DNA from: an uncultured Flavobacterium sp.
GTDB taxonomy: Bacteria; Bacteroidota; Bacteroidia; Flavobacteriales; Flavobacteriaceae
Direction of reading: 5' to 3'
Length of the DNA: 25,234 nt
Assembly: GCF_946481155.1 (NCBI RefSeq)
Contig: NZ_CAMLMK010000038.1
Span: forward strand, 1-25,234
Shown here: piece by piece, positions 7,194-15,086 of the stretch
Numbering within the stretch: the first letter of the stretch is position 1
How the letters are laid out: each line of letters starts with the position of its first letter
Made by a program: the position numbers and the translations under genes
The notes under the pieces: generated by a model
Told to the model about the DNA's origin: nothing
Seen by the model: the letters and a program-made list of their open reading frames with translations, nothing else
Databases searched by the model: none

Positions 7194-7992
7194 AATTTAA
7201 AATTTGATAAAATAAGTATAGAAATGGTATTGCAAATATAACACTATCCAGGCGATCTAGTATGCCTCCGTGGCCCGGCATGATTTTTCCACTGTCTTTT
7301 ACGCCGGCAGTCCGTTTAAATTTTGATTCGATTAAATCGCCAATTGTACCGAAAAAGCCAACAATTAAGCCTGTAGCTATCCAGATAACAGGAGAGAAAA
7401 AGGTAAAGAATAGGCTTAAAACATAACTTCCTATCATGGTGAAAATCAGTCCGCCCACAAAGCCTTCAATGGTTTTTTTAGGGGAGATTCTTTCAAACAG
7501 TTTATGTTTTCCAAGGGTTTTCCCAACGATGTAGGCAAAAGTATCATTCGTCCAAATCAGTATAAAAACACCAATTAAGATTTTCGGATTAAAAACGCCA
7601 TGAATGTTTGGTATTTTCATCAGTAAGACAAAAGGCAAAATAATATAGCCGAAGAGGGTTACATATTTCGATGTCGTATCCGATTTTGATTTTATCCGTT
7701 CAGTAAATAAATCTACGATAAGATTTACAGACACAAAAAGGGTTGCCAGTGTCAGTAATAAATCGGTTTTAAAATTATTGGTCTGGAAGAAAACGAAAAT
7801 AATGTAAGCGGATAAAGCTAAAAGGATAGGAAGACTTTGTTTCAGATGAATCAGTTTACAAAACTCCACTACGGTAATAAGCATGAACATACCAAAAAGC
7901 AGTATGAAACTATATTCAGAATATAAAGTTGCTGAAATAAGGAGGGTAATATAGATTAAACCCGAAAGGGTTCTTGTTACACTTTCATGCAT
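7174..7992 (-). CDS. cdsA: Phosphatidate cytidylyltransferase
   Basis: A 272-residue polytopic membrane enzyme that makes CDP-diacylglycerol from phosphatidate and CTP, the entry point to all phospholipids. The family signature is complete at residues 223-249: S-K-F-K-R, then K-D-S-G, then P-G-H-G-G and D-R-L-D. About seven or eight hydrophobic helices precede and surround it. The ATG comes one base after the stop of the LUD-domain gene, and its 3' end overlaps psd. The run LUD-cdsA-psd-acyl-CoA-binding protein is therefore read as one transcript. Confidence 0.95.
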   Translation of the reverse strand: MHESVTRTLSGLIYITLLISATLYSEYSFILLFGMFMLITVVEFCKLIHLKQSLPILLALSAYIIFVFFQTNNFKTDLLLTLATLFVSVNLIVDLFTERIKSKSDTTSKYVTLFGYIILPFVLLMKIPNIHGVFNPKILIGVFILIWTNDTFAYIVGKTLGKHKLFERISPKKTIEGFVGGLIFTMIGSYVLSLFFTFFSPVIWIATGLIVGFFGTIGDLIESKFKRTAGVKDSGKIMPGHGGILDRLDSVIFAIPFLYLFYQILNYVHTIS

Positions 7993-7993
7993 G

Positions 7994-8596
7994 CTATAAG
8001 TCTTCTAAAAGCAATAAATATAAATTTTTAGGACAACTTCCATACTGTAAGAAGTCTTCTTCTTTTGCCTTTTCGAAATATTTAAAAGTGGTAATGTTGG
8101 TGGGATATTCTTTATCGTATTTTTTCTTGATTTCGCGCAAACCATCACTTTTATTGCCTGTGATTTGGCTTGTGGTAGCAAGAATTACAATATGTGCCGG
8201 TAAATCGTTTGGCTTGTATTGACGGATTTGATTTGAAGAAAATAGGATAGATCCTTCATCAGCAATTAAACTTTCACAGGAAGCCAATAAAAATATGGGT
8301 TTTTGCGGATTATTGTAGTTTAATTTGTTTTCATCGAGAAGGCTGAAAAGCTTAGGTTCCAGACACATCGCCTCTTGTTCAAACCAATCGTTTTCCTCTA
8401 AAATGCTTTCAAAGTTGTCGTGTACTTCGTTTAAATTTTCGCAATACAGGAACTTCCCTCCATTTTTTTTGAAGTTAAAAGTAAAAAGATCGTCGATGGG
8501 CATTTGGGGTTCCGGATGATAAGGGCTTAATTCGCCGTCTTTATCATCATTAGAACCTTCCGAAGTGGCGCCAAAAAATTTTCTGAAAAGATTCAT
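7994..8596 (-). CDS. LUD-domain (LutC-like) protein
   Basis: A 200-residue soluble protein of the LUD (DUF162) superfamily, to which the lactate-utilisation proteins LutB and LutC belong. The hallmark segment SCESLIADEGSIL (106-118) is intact. The first 35 residues are acidic and low in complexity. There are no lutA or lutB genes beside it. It heads a lipid-synthesis operon instead, one base upstream of cdsA, so a direct role in lactate oxidation is doubtful. A -7 promoter box and a TTG element precede it. Function is not known for this orphan form. Confidence 0.82.
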   Translation of the reverse strand: MNLFRKFFGATSEGSNDDKDGELSPYHPEPQMPIDDLFTFNFKKNGGKFLYCENLNEVHDNFESILEENDWFEQEAMCLEPKLFSLLDENKLNYNNPQKPIFLLASCESLIADEGSILFSSNQIRQYKPNDLPAHIVILATTSQITGNKSDGLREIKKKYDKEYPTNITTFKYFEKAKEEDFLQYGSCPKNLYLLLLEDL

Positions 8597-8636
8597 AAAT
8601 TATATAAAATCTCGAAATTTTGTGTTTGAAAACACT

Positions 8637-8669
8637 CAAAGATAAAAAAATCTTAATTCAATCATACAA
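8637..8669 (-). promoter_or_regulatory. Promoter of the LUD-cdsA-psd-acyl-CoA-binding operon
   Basis: The minus strand shows TTG (8669-8667), 22 bases, then TATCTTTG (8644-8637), matching the Flavobacterium TTG-N17-23-TAnnTTTG pattern. The ATG is 40 bases further on. It overlaps the ftsH terminator hairpin, so one ends and the next transcript begins in the same 50 bases. Confidence 0.65.
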
Positions 8670-8685
8670 TCGAATTAAGATTTTT
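8644..8685 (-). terminator. Terminator of ftsH
   Basis: A perfect 14-bp stem pairs 8672-8685 with 8646-8659 around a 12-base loop. The minus strand ends in a T-run (8650-8644). It lies 25 bases after the ftsH stop. Confidence 0.85.
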
Positions 8686-8709
8686 CTTTTTTTTAGTGAA
8701 AATAAATTG

Positions 8710-10644
8710 CTATAATTCCGTAACCGCTTCACTCTCTGATTTTTCGAAAGGACGCTTACCGAAAATAGTTTCGAGGTCATCTTTGAAAATCACTTCTTTT
8801 TCTATTAAAATATCGGCCAGAAGTTCTAATTTATCGCGGTTCTCGCTAAGAATCTGAATTGCTCTCTGGTACTCCGTTTCGATTAACAAAGAAATTTCTT
8901 TATCGATAACTTTTGCGGTTTCTTCGGAATATGGTTTAGAGAAATTATAATCGCTCTGACCTGAAGAATCGTAATAAGTAATATTTCCTAATTTATCATT
9001 CAAACCATAGACAGTCACCATCGCCCGGGCCTGTTTGGTTACTTTTTCAAGATCGCTCAATGCACCGGTGGAAATCTTGCCGAAAACTACTTTCTCAGCA
9101 GCACGGCCTCCCATAGTAGCACACATTTCGTCAAGCATCTGCTCAGGATGAACGATCAAACGTTCTTCCGGTAAATACCACGCAGCTCCCAAACTTTGTC
9201 CACGGGGAACGATAGTCACTTTTACCAATGGTGCAGCGTGCTCTAACATCCAGCTCACGGTAGCATGACCTGCTTCGTGAATCGCTATGGCGCGTTTTTC
9301 AGCAGGGGTTACTATCTTATTTTTCTTTTCTAATCCACCAACAATCCTGTCGACAGCATCAAGGAAATCCTGTTTGTCCACTGCTTTTTTGCCTTTTCGG
9401 GCAGCTATCAAAGCCGATTCATTACAAACGTTTGCTATATCCGCTCCAGAGAATCCAGGGGTTTGTTTTGCTAAAAAGTCAGTATCCAGTTCCTCTGATT
9501 TTTTCAAAGGTTTCAGGTGTACTTCAAATATTTCCTTACGCTCGCGGATGTCCGGTAAGTCTACATAAATCTGTCTGTCAAAACGTCCGGCACGCATTAA
9601 GGCTTTGTCCAATACATCAGCACGGTTGGTTGCCGCAAGTACGATTACGTGCGTATTCGTTCCGAAACCATCCATTTCGGTCAATAACTGATTCAGCGTG
9701 TTTTCACGTTCGTCGTTTGAACCTGACATGTTGTTTTTGCCACGGGCACGTCCAACGGCATCAATCTCATCAATGAAAATGATTGCAGGGGACTTTTCTT
9801 TAGCTTGCTTGAACAAATCACGAACACGTGACGCACCAACTCCCACGAACATTTCCACGAAATCCGATCCGGATAACGAGAAGAATGGAACTTGAGCTTC
9901 ACCTGCTACAGCTTTGGCTAATAAGGTTTTACCGGTTCCCGGAGGGCCAACTAATAAGGCTCCTTTTGGAATTTTACCTCCAATTTCAGTATATTTTTCA
10001 GGGTTTTTAAGGAATTCCACAATTTCCTGGATTTCCTCTTTGGCACCTTCTAATCCGGCTACATCTTTAAATGTGGTTTTAACATCTGTTTTTTCGTCAA
10101 ACAATTTGGCTTTAGATTTCCCTATCGAGAAAATCTGACCGCCACCGCCACCGGCGCCACCGCCGGACATTCTTCGCATCATGAAGATCCAGAAACCGAT
10201 AATGATAATCAGCGGAAGGAAATTAATCAGGATATCACCCCAATTGCTTTCCGGCTCAGAGGAATAATCGTTTAACTTTCCCTGAGATTTGGCTTCATCA
10301 AGCTTTTTCTGGAATAATTCCTGGTTACCGATATCCAAAGAGTAATGCGGACCTACATTTTCCTTGCCCAATAAAGTTTGCGGATCAATACTGCTGTGCG
10401 CTTTGCTTTTTAAGGCTTCTTTTTTCAGAAAAACTTTAGCGGTTGTTTTGTTGAAAACAACTTTGTTCACCTGATTGGAATCCAAAAACTGGTAAAACTT
10501 AGACAACGAAGTAGGACGCACTTCCTGAAAATTTGCCCCACTGGAAACCAATTGTATTGCAATTAAAATTAAAAGTACAGCACCGTAGACAATCCACATG
10601 CTTCCCTTAAATTTTGTAGAATTAGGCTTTTTATCTTTTGACAT
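8710..10644 (-). CDS. ftsH: ATP-dependent zinc metalloprotease FtsH
   Basis: A 644-residue inner-membrane AAA+ protease that extracts and degrades misfolded or regulated membrane and soluble proteins. The first transmembrane helix is about 17-34, then a periplasmic region, then a second helix about 139-156. A linker with GGGAGGGGG (161-169) leads to the ATPase: Walker A GPPGTGKT (233-240), Walker B IIFIDE (288-293), and second-region-of-homology arginines in RAGRFDR (351-357). The protease has HEAGH (456-460), with D531 in ALSDLEK as probable third zinc ligand. All catalytic elements are intact. It begins 12 bases after rsfS and ends before a strong terminator, giving an rsfS-ftsH transcript. 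Confidence 0.97.
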   Translation of the reverse strand: MSKDKKPNSTKFKGSMWIVYGAVLLILIAIQLVSSGANFQEVRPTSLSKFYQFLDSNQVNKVVFNKTTAKVFLKKEALKSKAHSSIDPQTLLGKENVGPHYSLDIGNQELFQKKLDEAKSQGKLNDYSSEPESNWGDILINFLPLIIIIGFWIFMMRRMSGGGAGGGGGQIFSIGKSKAKLFDEKTDVKTTFKDVAGLEGAKEEIQEIVEFLKNPEKYTEIGGKIPKGALLVGPPGTGKTLLAKAVAGEAQVPFFSLSGSDFVEMFVGVGASRVRDLFKQAKEKSPAIIFIDEIDAVGRARGKNNMSGSNDERENTLNQLLTEMDGFGTNTHVIVLAATNRADVLDKALMRAGRFDRQIYVDLPDIRERKEIFEVHLKPLKKSEELDTDFLAKQTPGFSGADIANVCNESALIAARKGKKAVDKQDFLDAVDRIVGGLEKKNKIVTPAEKRAIAIHEAGHATVSWMLEHAAPLVKVTIVPRGQSLGAAWYLPEERLIVHPEQMLDEMCATMGGRAAEKVVFGKISTGALSDLEKVTKQARAMVTVYGLNDKLGNITYYDSSGQSDYNFSKPYSEETAKVIDKEISLLIETEYQRAIQILSENRDKLELLADILIEKEVIFKDDLETIFGKRPFEKSESEAVTEL

Positions 10645-10656
10645 GTAATGTGAATG

Positions 10657-11028
10657 TTAGTATTTGTTTGCTATTGTTGTGATTTTTGCATCACCCCATA
10701 AACTTTCGATGTTGTAGTATTCACGGATGTGTTTTTGGAACACATGAACTACAATGTTCACATAATCCATTAAAACCCATTCGCCGTTTTCGTTACCTTC
10801 AACATGCCAAGGCTTGTCTTTCAAGTCTTTAGAAACTACTTTTTGAATAGAGTTAACTATTGCGTTAACCTGTGTATTGGAGTTACCGCTGCATATTACA
10901 AAATAATCGCACACGGTATTTTCGATTCCTCTTAAATCCAGTATATCAATATCGTTACCTTTTACTTCTTCAATTCCTTTAATGATGTTTGCCAATAGGG
11001 CATCATTGTTAATCTCCTTTTTCGCCAT
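10657..11028 (-). CDS. rsfS: Ribosome silencing factor RsfS
   Basis: A 123-residue protein of the RsfS/Iojap family, which binds ribosomal protein L14 and blocks subunit joining when nutrients run low. Conserved blocks are CDYFVICSGNSNTQV (about 40-54), WHVEGNENGEWVLMDY (about 78-93), VVHVF and YYNIESLWGDA near the end. Length is normal. It is the first gene of the rsfS-ftsH unit and diverges from birA across 94 bases. A -7 box lies 21 bases before its ATG. Confidence 0.95.
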   Translation of the reverse strand: MAKKEINNDALLANIIKGIEEVKGNDIDILDLRGIENTVCDYFVICSGNSNTQVNAIVNSIQKVVSKDLKDKPWHVEGNENGEWVLMDYVNIVVHVFQKHIREYYNIESLWGDAKITTIANKY

Positions 11029-11049
11029 CTATATTTTATATGTTTTTCG

Positions 11050-11057
11050 CAAAGTTA
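11050..11057 (-). promoter_or_regulatory. -7 promoter box of rsfS-ftsH
   Basis: The minus strand reads TAACTTTG, an exact TAnnTTTG match, 21 bases before the rsfS ATG. I see no TTG at the usual distance upstream. Confidence 0.5.
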
Positions 11058-11122
11058 CCAATTTTTGTCTTTATTTTTGAACCTTAACATAAGATTAAAC
11101 TTCATTAGGTCAAATTATTTGT

Positions 11123-11854
11123 ATGAATATAATCAAACTCGATGCCACAACTTCTACAAATGACTTTTTAAAAGCATTACTGACAAAACAGTTTGTTGAA
11201 AACTTCACTGTTGTCACTGCCGAAAGTCAAACTTCTGGACGTGGCCAAATGGGAGCGAAGTGGGAAGCAGAACCGGGTGAGAATCTTACTTTCAGCGTTT
11301 TAATTAAAGATTTACTGGTTGAAGTCAACTCGGTTTTTCATCTGAATGTTGCCGTGGCTGTCAGCATAACAGAAGCGCTATATTTTTTGAATTTGCCTAA
11401 TTTAATGATTAAGTGGCCAAACGACATTTTGGCAGAGAATAAAAAAATTGCCGGCGTTTTAATTGAAAACAGTCTGAAAAGCAACGGCGAGATTTTTTCC
11501 ATTGTCGGCATCGGACTAAATGTCAACCAGAAAGATTTTGAGAATATGCCAAAGGCAAGCTCGTTGTCTAGTCTTCTGAACCGGGAACTGGATAAAGAAG
11601 CGATCCTGATTTCCATTGTCGAAAATCTTAAAAGGAATGTAGCCTTGCTTCAAAGCGGGCATTTTGACAAATTCTGGGAAAAGTACAATAAGAAGCTTTT
11701 CAAAAAAGGAATCCCAATGCCTTTCGAAGATAAAAACGGATCTCGTTTTATGGGAATTATTCAGGGTGTGACGGCGAATGGGAAATTAGAAGTCAAACTT
11801 GAGGATGATTCGGTACAGCAGTTTGAGATTAAAGAAATCAAAATGCTGTATTAA
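11123..11854 (+). CDS. birA: Biotin--[acetyl-CoA-carboxylase] ligase
   Basis: A 243-residue biotin protein ligase that activates biotin to biotinyl-AMP and transfers it to carboxylase carrier lysines. The biotin-binding loop SGRGQMG (38-44), KWPNDI (97-102), KIAGVLIE (108-115) and GIGLNVN (129-135) are all present. The N-terminal helix-turn-helix of E. coli BirA is absent, so this is the monofunctional, non-repressor form. The start ATG follows an imperfect -7 box (ATTATTTG, one mismatch) by only two bases, which hints at a leaderless transcript. A bidirectional terminator follows. Confidence 0.95.
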   Translation: MNIIKLDATTSTNDFLKALLTKQFVENFTVVTAESQTSGRGQMGAKWEAEPGENLTFSVLIKDLLVEVNSVFHLNVAVAVSITEALYFLNLPNLMIKWPNDILAENKKIAGVLIENSLKSNGEIFSIVGIGLNVNQKDFENMPKASSLSSLLNRELDKEAILISIVENLKRNVALLQSGHFDKFWEKYNKKLFKKGIPMPFEDKNGSRFMGIIQGVTANGKLEVKLEDDSVQQFEIKEIKMLY

Positions 11855-11858
11855 AAAG

Positions 11859-11888
11859 AAAAACCTACCGGCAAGCCAATAGGTTTTT
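11859..11888. terminator. Bidirectional terminator between birA and the SRPBCC gene
   Basis: AAAAACCTA (11859-11867) pairs perfectly with TAGGTTTTT (11880-11888) around a 12-base loop, with T-runs on both strands. It lies between convergent genes. Confidence 0.85.
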
Positions 11889-11910
11889 GAATTTATTTTT
11901 TGAAAGCAGT

Positions 11911-12303
11911 TTACAGCTTGTTCATATTCTCTGCTAAAGTCTCAATAAACTTGGTAATCGGGCCTTTGATCATCATGGCCATCATTGGGTTGAAATCACC
12001 GTCAAAAATCAATTGTACTTCGGAACTGTCCGTTCCCGTTGAGTTAATATTGGCAGTTAAGGTAAAAGGCAATTTATCGCTGGCAGCGCCCAAAACCACT
12101 TTATTTGGTGCCACTTTGTCTTTCATTTTTAATTTGATTTCCGGCATGCCTTTCAATCCGAAGATAAACGCATTTTCATCTAAGACTTCAAATTTAGCGA
12201 TGCTATCCGGCATTAATTTTTCAAAATTCTTAACATCGGTCAGCGAATTAAAAATATAATCGGCTGATTTTCCGACGTTAACTTTTGGACTTTCTAAATT
12301 CAT
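11911..12303 (-). CDS. SRPBCC-fold (START-like) protein
   Basis: A 130-residue soluble protein with the pattern of the SRPBCC/START-like superfamily. It begins with a strand and helix (SADYIFNSLTDVKNFEKLMP), runs through alternating beta strands, and ends in a long C-terminal helix (IKGPITKFIETLAENMNKL). Such proteins bind hydrophobic ligands in a deep pocket. The ligand is unknown. It starts 27 bases after the pyrE stop and is probably cotranscribed with pyrE, but nothing in its sequence ties it to pyrimidine synthesis. Confidence 0.75.
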   Translation of the reverse strand: MNLESPKVNVGKSADYIFNSLTDVKNFEKLMPDSIAKFEVLDENAFIFGLKGMPEIKLKMKDKVAPNKVVLGAASDKLPFTLTANINSTGTDSSEVQLIFDGDFNPMMAMMIKGPITKFIETLAENMNKL

Positions 12304-12330
12304 GATATTTTTTGTAAAATCTATTCGTAA

Positions 12331-12981
12331 TTATTGTACTTCCACTGTCCATGTAGAAGGGCTTTTACGCCATTCTTTCAGTGTTTCGTGCTCATCTTCT
12401 GTAATGTATTGTCTGGCTACGGCTTCTTCAAGCAGGGTGTCATAATTTCCTAAAGTGAAAACATCCACATTGGCCTCTTTGAAGTTTTGCTCGGCGATTT
12501 CAAATCCGTAAGTGAAGATAGCAACCATTCCTTTAACGTTTGCCCCGGCTGCTTTTAGCGCTTCAATAGCCTGTAAGCTGCTTTTTCCGGTACTGATTAA
12601 ATCTTCCACTACTAATACGGATTGTCCTTTCTGTAAAAAGCCTTCCACCTGATTTTCGCGTCCGTGTTTTTTTGGCTCCGGACGAACATATACAAAAGGT
12701 AGTCCCATAATTTCTGCAACAAGCATTCCAATGCCGATGGCGCCTGTAGCCACACCAGCAATTACATCGGGTTTGCCAAATTGTTTTTCAATGTTTTTGG
12801 CAAATTCCTCACGAAGATAATTTCTAATGGGTGGAAATGAGAGTGTTATACGGTTATCGCAATAAATTGGCGATTTCCATCCTGAAGCCCATGTAAAAGG
12901 ATTTCTTGGATTTAATTTAATTGCGTTTATTTGTAAAAGCAATTCGGCAGTTTTTTTAGCTGTGTCTGTGTTAAAAATCAT
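12331..12981 (-). CDS. pyrE: Orotate phosphoribosyltransferase
   Basis: A 216-residue enzyme that converts orotate and PRPP to orotidine monophosphate, step five of UMP synthesis. The PRPP-binding motif VLVVEDLISTGKSS (122-135) is intact and the flexible catalytic loop PKKHGRENQVEG (103-114) is present. N-terminal NPFTWASGWKSPIYCDNR is also typical. A -7 promoter box ends 4 bases before the ATG, so the mRNA is probably leaderless. It diverges from the NUDIX gene. pyrD is elsewhere in the window (22044) and is not in the same operon. Confidence 0.96.
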   Translation of the reverse strand: MIFNTDTAKKTAELLLQINAIKLNPRNPFTWASGWKSPIYCDNRITLSFPPIRNYLREEFAKNIEKQFGKPDVIAGVATGAIGIGMLVAEIMGLPFVYVRPEPKKHGRENQVEGFLQKGQSVLVVEDLISTGKSSLQAIEALKAAGANVKGMVAIFTYGFEIAEQNFKEANVDVFTLGNYDTLLEEAVARQYITEDEHETLKEWRKSPSTWTVEVQ

Positions 12982-12985
12982 ACTA

Positions 12986-12993
12986 CAAATGTA
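12986..12993 (-). promoter_or_regulatory. -7 promoter box of pyrE, overlapping the NUDIX start codon
   Basis: The minus strand reads TACATTTG, an exact TAnnTTTG match ending 4 bases before the pyrE ATG at 12981. The same bases on the plus strand contain the ATG (12989-12991) of the divergent NUDIX gene. Confidence 0.55.
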
Positions 12994-13588
12994 TAAAGTT
13001 TTTGTAAACGATAAGCCCCTTTTCCTAACAAATCAAGTTGTTAAGGAAACTGATTTTCAGCTTTTTCTTTTGGAAACGGTTGATATCAAGCAGGTTATTG
13101 TGAAAATGTTTCAGAATAAAATTCATAAAGCTTTTTTATACCATCCGGATGAAAAAGAAATTTTAACTAAATTAAAGGAAAAAATTCCAGCTGTCAAAGC
13201 GGGAGGCGGATTAGTTTATAACAAAAAAGGAGAAGTTTTATTCATCTTTCGTAACGGAAAATGGGATTTGCCTAAAGGCGGAACGGAAAAAGGCGAAGTG
13301 ATTGAAGAAACCGCTATCCGTGAAGTGGAAGAAGAAACAGGCGTTACCGGATTAAAAATTACGCAGAAGCTCCAAAAAACCTACCATGTTTTCAAACGTA
13401 ATGGTGTTTATAAGCTGAAAATTACCCATTGGTTCGAAATGAAAACCGATTTTGAAGGCACACCCCAGGCTCAGGAAGACGAAGGAATCGAAAAAGTAGT
13501 CTGGCTGAAACCTACACAAATAAAAGAAGCACTAGGCAATTCTTATGAAAATATAAAGCTGTTGTTTGAAGAAGAAAAAGTGATATAA
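12989..13588 (+). CDS. NUDIX hydrolase
   Basis: A 199-residue protein. The NUDIX box GX5EX7REUXEEXGU is complete at residues 97-119 (G97, E103, R111-E112, E115-E116, G118), so it should hydrolyse a nucleoside diphosphate linked to another group with Mg2+. About 70 residues before the NUDIX domain form an extra N-terminal region of unknown role. I chose the ATG at 12989 (MYKVFVNDKPLF) over the upstream GTG at 12962, which would overlap pyrE's 5' end. The substrate cannot be predicted. The gene is divergent from pyrE with 7 bases between start codons. Confidence 0.9.
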   Translation: MYKVFVNDKPLFLTNQVVKETDFQLFLLETVDIKQVIVKMFQNKIHKAFLYHPDEKEILTKLKEKIPAVKAGGGLVYNKKGEVLFIFRNGKWDLPKGGTEKGEVIEETAIREVEEETGVTGLKITQKLQKTYHVFKRNGVYKLKITHWFEMKTDFEGTPQAQEDEGIEKVVWLKPTQIKEALGNSYENIKLLFEEEKVI

Positions 13589-13653
13589 AAATTCTTTTTT
13601 GAGCAATACTGCAAACTGAAATCTGGGAGCTGACTACTGAAAACTAATTTCTC

Positions 13654-13661
13654 TACCTTTG
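13654..13661 (+). promoter_or_regulatory. -7 promoter box of the DbpA-like helicase
   Basis: TACCTTTG, an exact TAnnTTTG match, ends 4 bases before the ATG at 13666. With the usual start point a few bases downstream, the transcript would be leaderless. No TTG is found at the normal spacing. Confidence 0.5.
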
Positions 13662-13665
13662 CGGC

Positions 13666-15015
13666 ATGTATAAAAACCCACGTTCCAATAATATTCTCCT
13701 CAATTTAGGAATTGAAAGCCTAAATGAAATGCAGGAAATGGCACAGGATGCTATTTTGAATGATACCAATGTTTTGCTGCTTTCTCCGACAGGTTCCGGA
13801 AAGACACTTGCCTTTTTATTGCCTGTTTTCGAACTTCTTGATCCTGAGATTAATACCGTGCAATGTCTTATTATTGTGCCTTCAAGGGAATTAGGTTTGC
13901 AGATTGAACAGGTTTGGAAAAAAATGACCACGGACTATAAAGTAAATATTTGCTACGGTGGTCATTCTATTGATACTGAAATCAAGAACCTGAGTAATCC
14001 ACCGGCGATTCTGATTGGAACTCCGGGTAGGATTGCAGACCACATTGAGCGACAAACCTTCAAAACGGATACGATTCAGACTATAGTTTTAGACGAGTTT
14101 GACAAATCCCTGCAATTGGGCTTCCATGAGCAGATGTCATATGTAATCGGACAATTGAAGAAAGTGAACAAACGCGTTTTGGTTTCCGCGACTTCGGATA
14201 TTGAAATTCCCAAATACACCAGAGTCATGAATCCAACAGTTTTGGATTTTATTCCGACGGAAAATGAAAACGATAACCTTTCAATGAAAATGGTCGTTGC
14301 AAAGGAGAAAGATAAAATCGGAACACTGTTTCAGTTACTGTGTTCGTTGAAATCGGAATCCGCGATTATTTTCTGTAACCATAGAGATGCTGCTGAAAGA
14401 ATCAGCGATACCTTAAACGAAAAAGGCATTTATTCGACCTATTATCACGGCGGAATGGATCAGGAAGAGCGTGAACGCGCCTTGATTCAGTTCCGAAACG
14501 GAAGCGTGAGTTATTTGGTTACGACTGACCTGGCTGCCCGCGGTTTGGATATTCCTGAAATGAACCACGTGATCCATTATCATTTGCCTTTAAAAGAAGA
14601 TGAGTTTACCCATAGAAATGGACGTACCGCACGAATGCTGGCGTCGGGAACAGCTTATATAATTGTCCATGAAAGCGAGAAAAAGCTGGATTATATCAAT
14701 TATCAGATGCCGGTGCTGAATGTTGATAATGCCAAATCATTACCAAAACCACCGGAATTCCAAACGATTTATATCAGCGGAGGAAAAAAGAATAAATTGA
14801 ACAAAATCGATATCGTTGGATTCTTTTCGCAAAAGGGGAAATTGGAGAAAGGCGATTTAGGGCTGATTGAGGTGAAGGATTTCGTTTCATTCGCAGCCGT
14901 GAAATTCAAAAAAGTGAATGATTTACTTCGTAACATCAAGGACGAGAAAATGAAAGGCAAAAAGTTCAAGATTGAAGTCGCCCGAAATGTAATCAAGAAA
15001 GAAGAAGAGAAGTAG
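13666..15015 (+). CDS. DEAD-box RNA helicase, DbpA-like
   Basis: A 449-residue RNA helicase. Domain 1 has the Q motif (Q23), motif I SPTGSGKT (40-47), PSREL (72-76), GTPGR (118-122), motif II DEFD (143-146, instead of DEAD) and SAT (174-176). Domain 2 has TDLAARGLDIP (287-297) and HRNGRTAR (316-323). The last 75 or so residues (KKNKLNKIDIVGFF...KGDLGLIEV) match the DbpA RNA-binding domain that targets the enzyme to 23S rRNA hairpin 92. A role in large-subunit assembly is the best inference. The Phe in motif II keeps the catalytic Asp, Glu and Asp, so ATPase activity should remain. Confidence 0.93.
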   Translation: MYKNPRSNNILLNLGIESLNEMQEMAQDAILNDTNVLLLSPTGSGKTLAFLLPVFELLDPEINTVQCLIIVPSRELGLQIEQVWKKMTTDYKVNICYGGHSIDTEIKNLSNPPAILIGTPGRIADHIERQTFKTDTIQTIVLDEFDKSLQLGFHEQMSYVIGQLKKVNKRVLVSATSDIEIPKYTRVMNPTVLDFIPTENENDNLSMKMVVAKEKDKIGTLFQLLCSLKSESAIIFCNHRDAAERISDTLNEKGIYSTYYHGGMDQEERERALIQFRNGSVSYLVTTDLAARGLDIPEMNHVIHYHLPLKEDEFTHRNGRTARMLASGTAYIIVHESEKKLDYINYQMPVLNVDNAKSLPKPPEFQTIYISGGKKNKLNKIDIVGFFSQKGKLEKGDLGLIEVKDFVSFAAVKFKKVNDLLRNIKDEKMKGKKFKIEVARNVIKKEEEK

Positions 15016-15034
15016 TTTGCTTTTCAAACCTATA

Positions 15035-15069
15035 AAAAATGCCACACAGAGTTTCTATGTGGCATTTTT
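15035..15069. terminator. Bidirectional terminator between the helicase and peptidase genes
   Basis: A perfect 12-bp stem pairs AAAAATGCCACA (15035-15046) with TGTGGCATTTTT (15058-15069) around an 11-base loop, with T-runs on both strands. The genes on either side converge on it. Confidence 0.93.
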
Positions 15070-15086
15070 ATTTGAATATTTTCTCT

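Noticed and set aside
9287..10138. Open frames of 60-114 codons on the plus strand opposite ftsH
   Set aside because: They are shadows of a long conserved gene, have no recognisable domains or promoters, and overlap one another in different frames.
12962..12988. GTG start of the NUDIX gene
   Set aside because: It would place the start inside the pyrE coding region. The ATG at 12989 gives a normal N-terminus.
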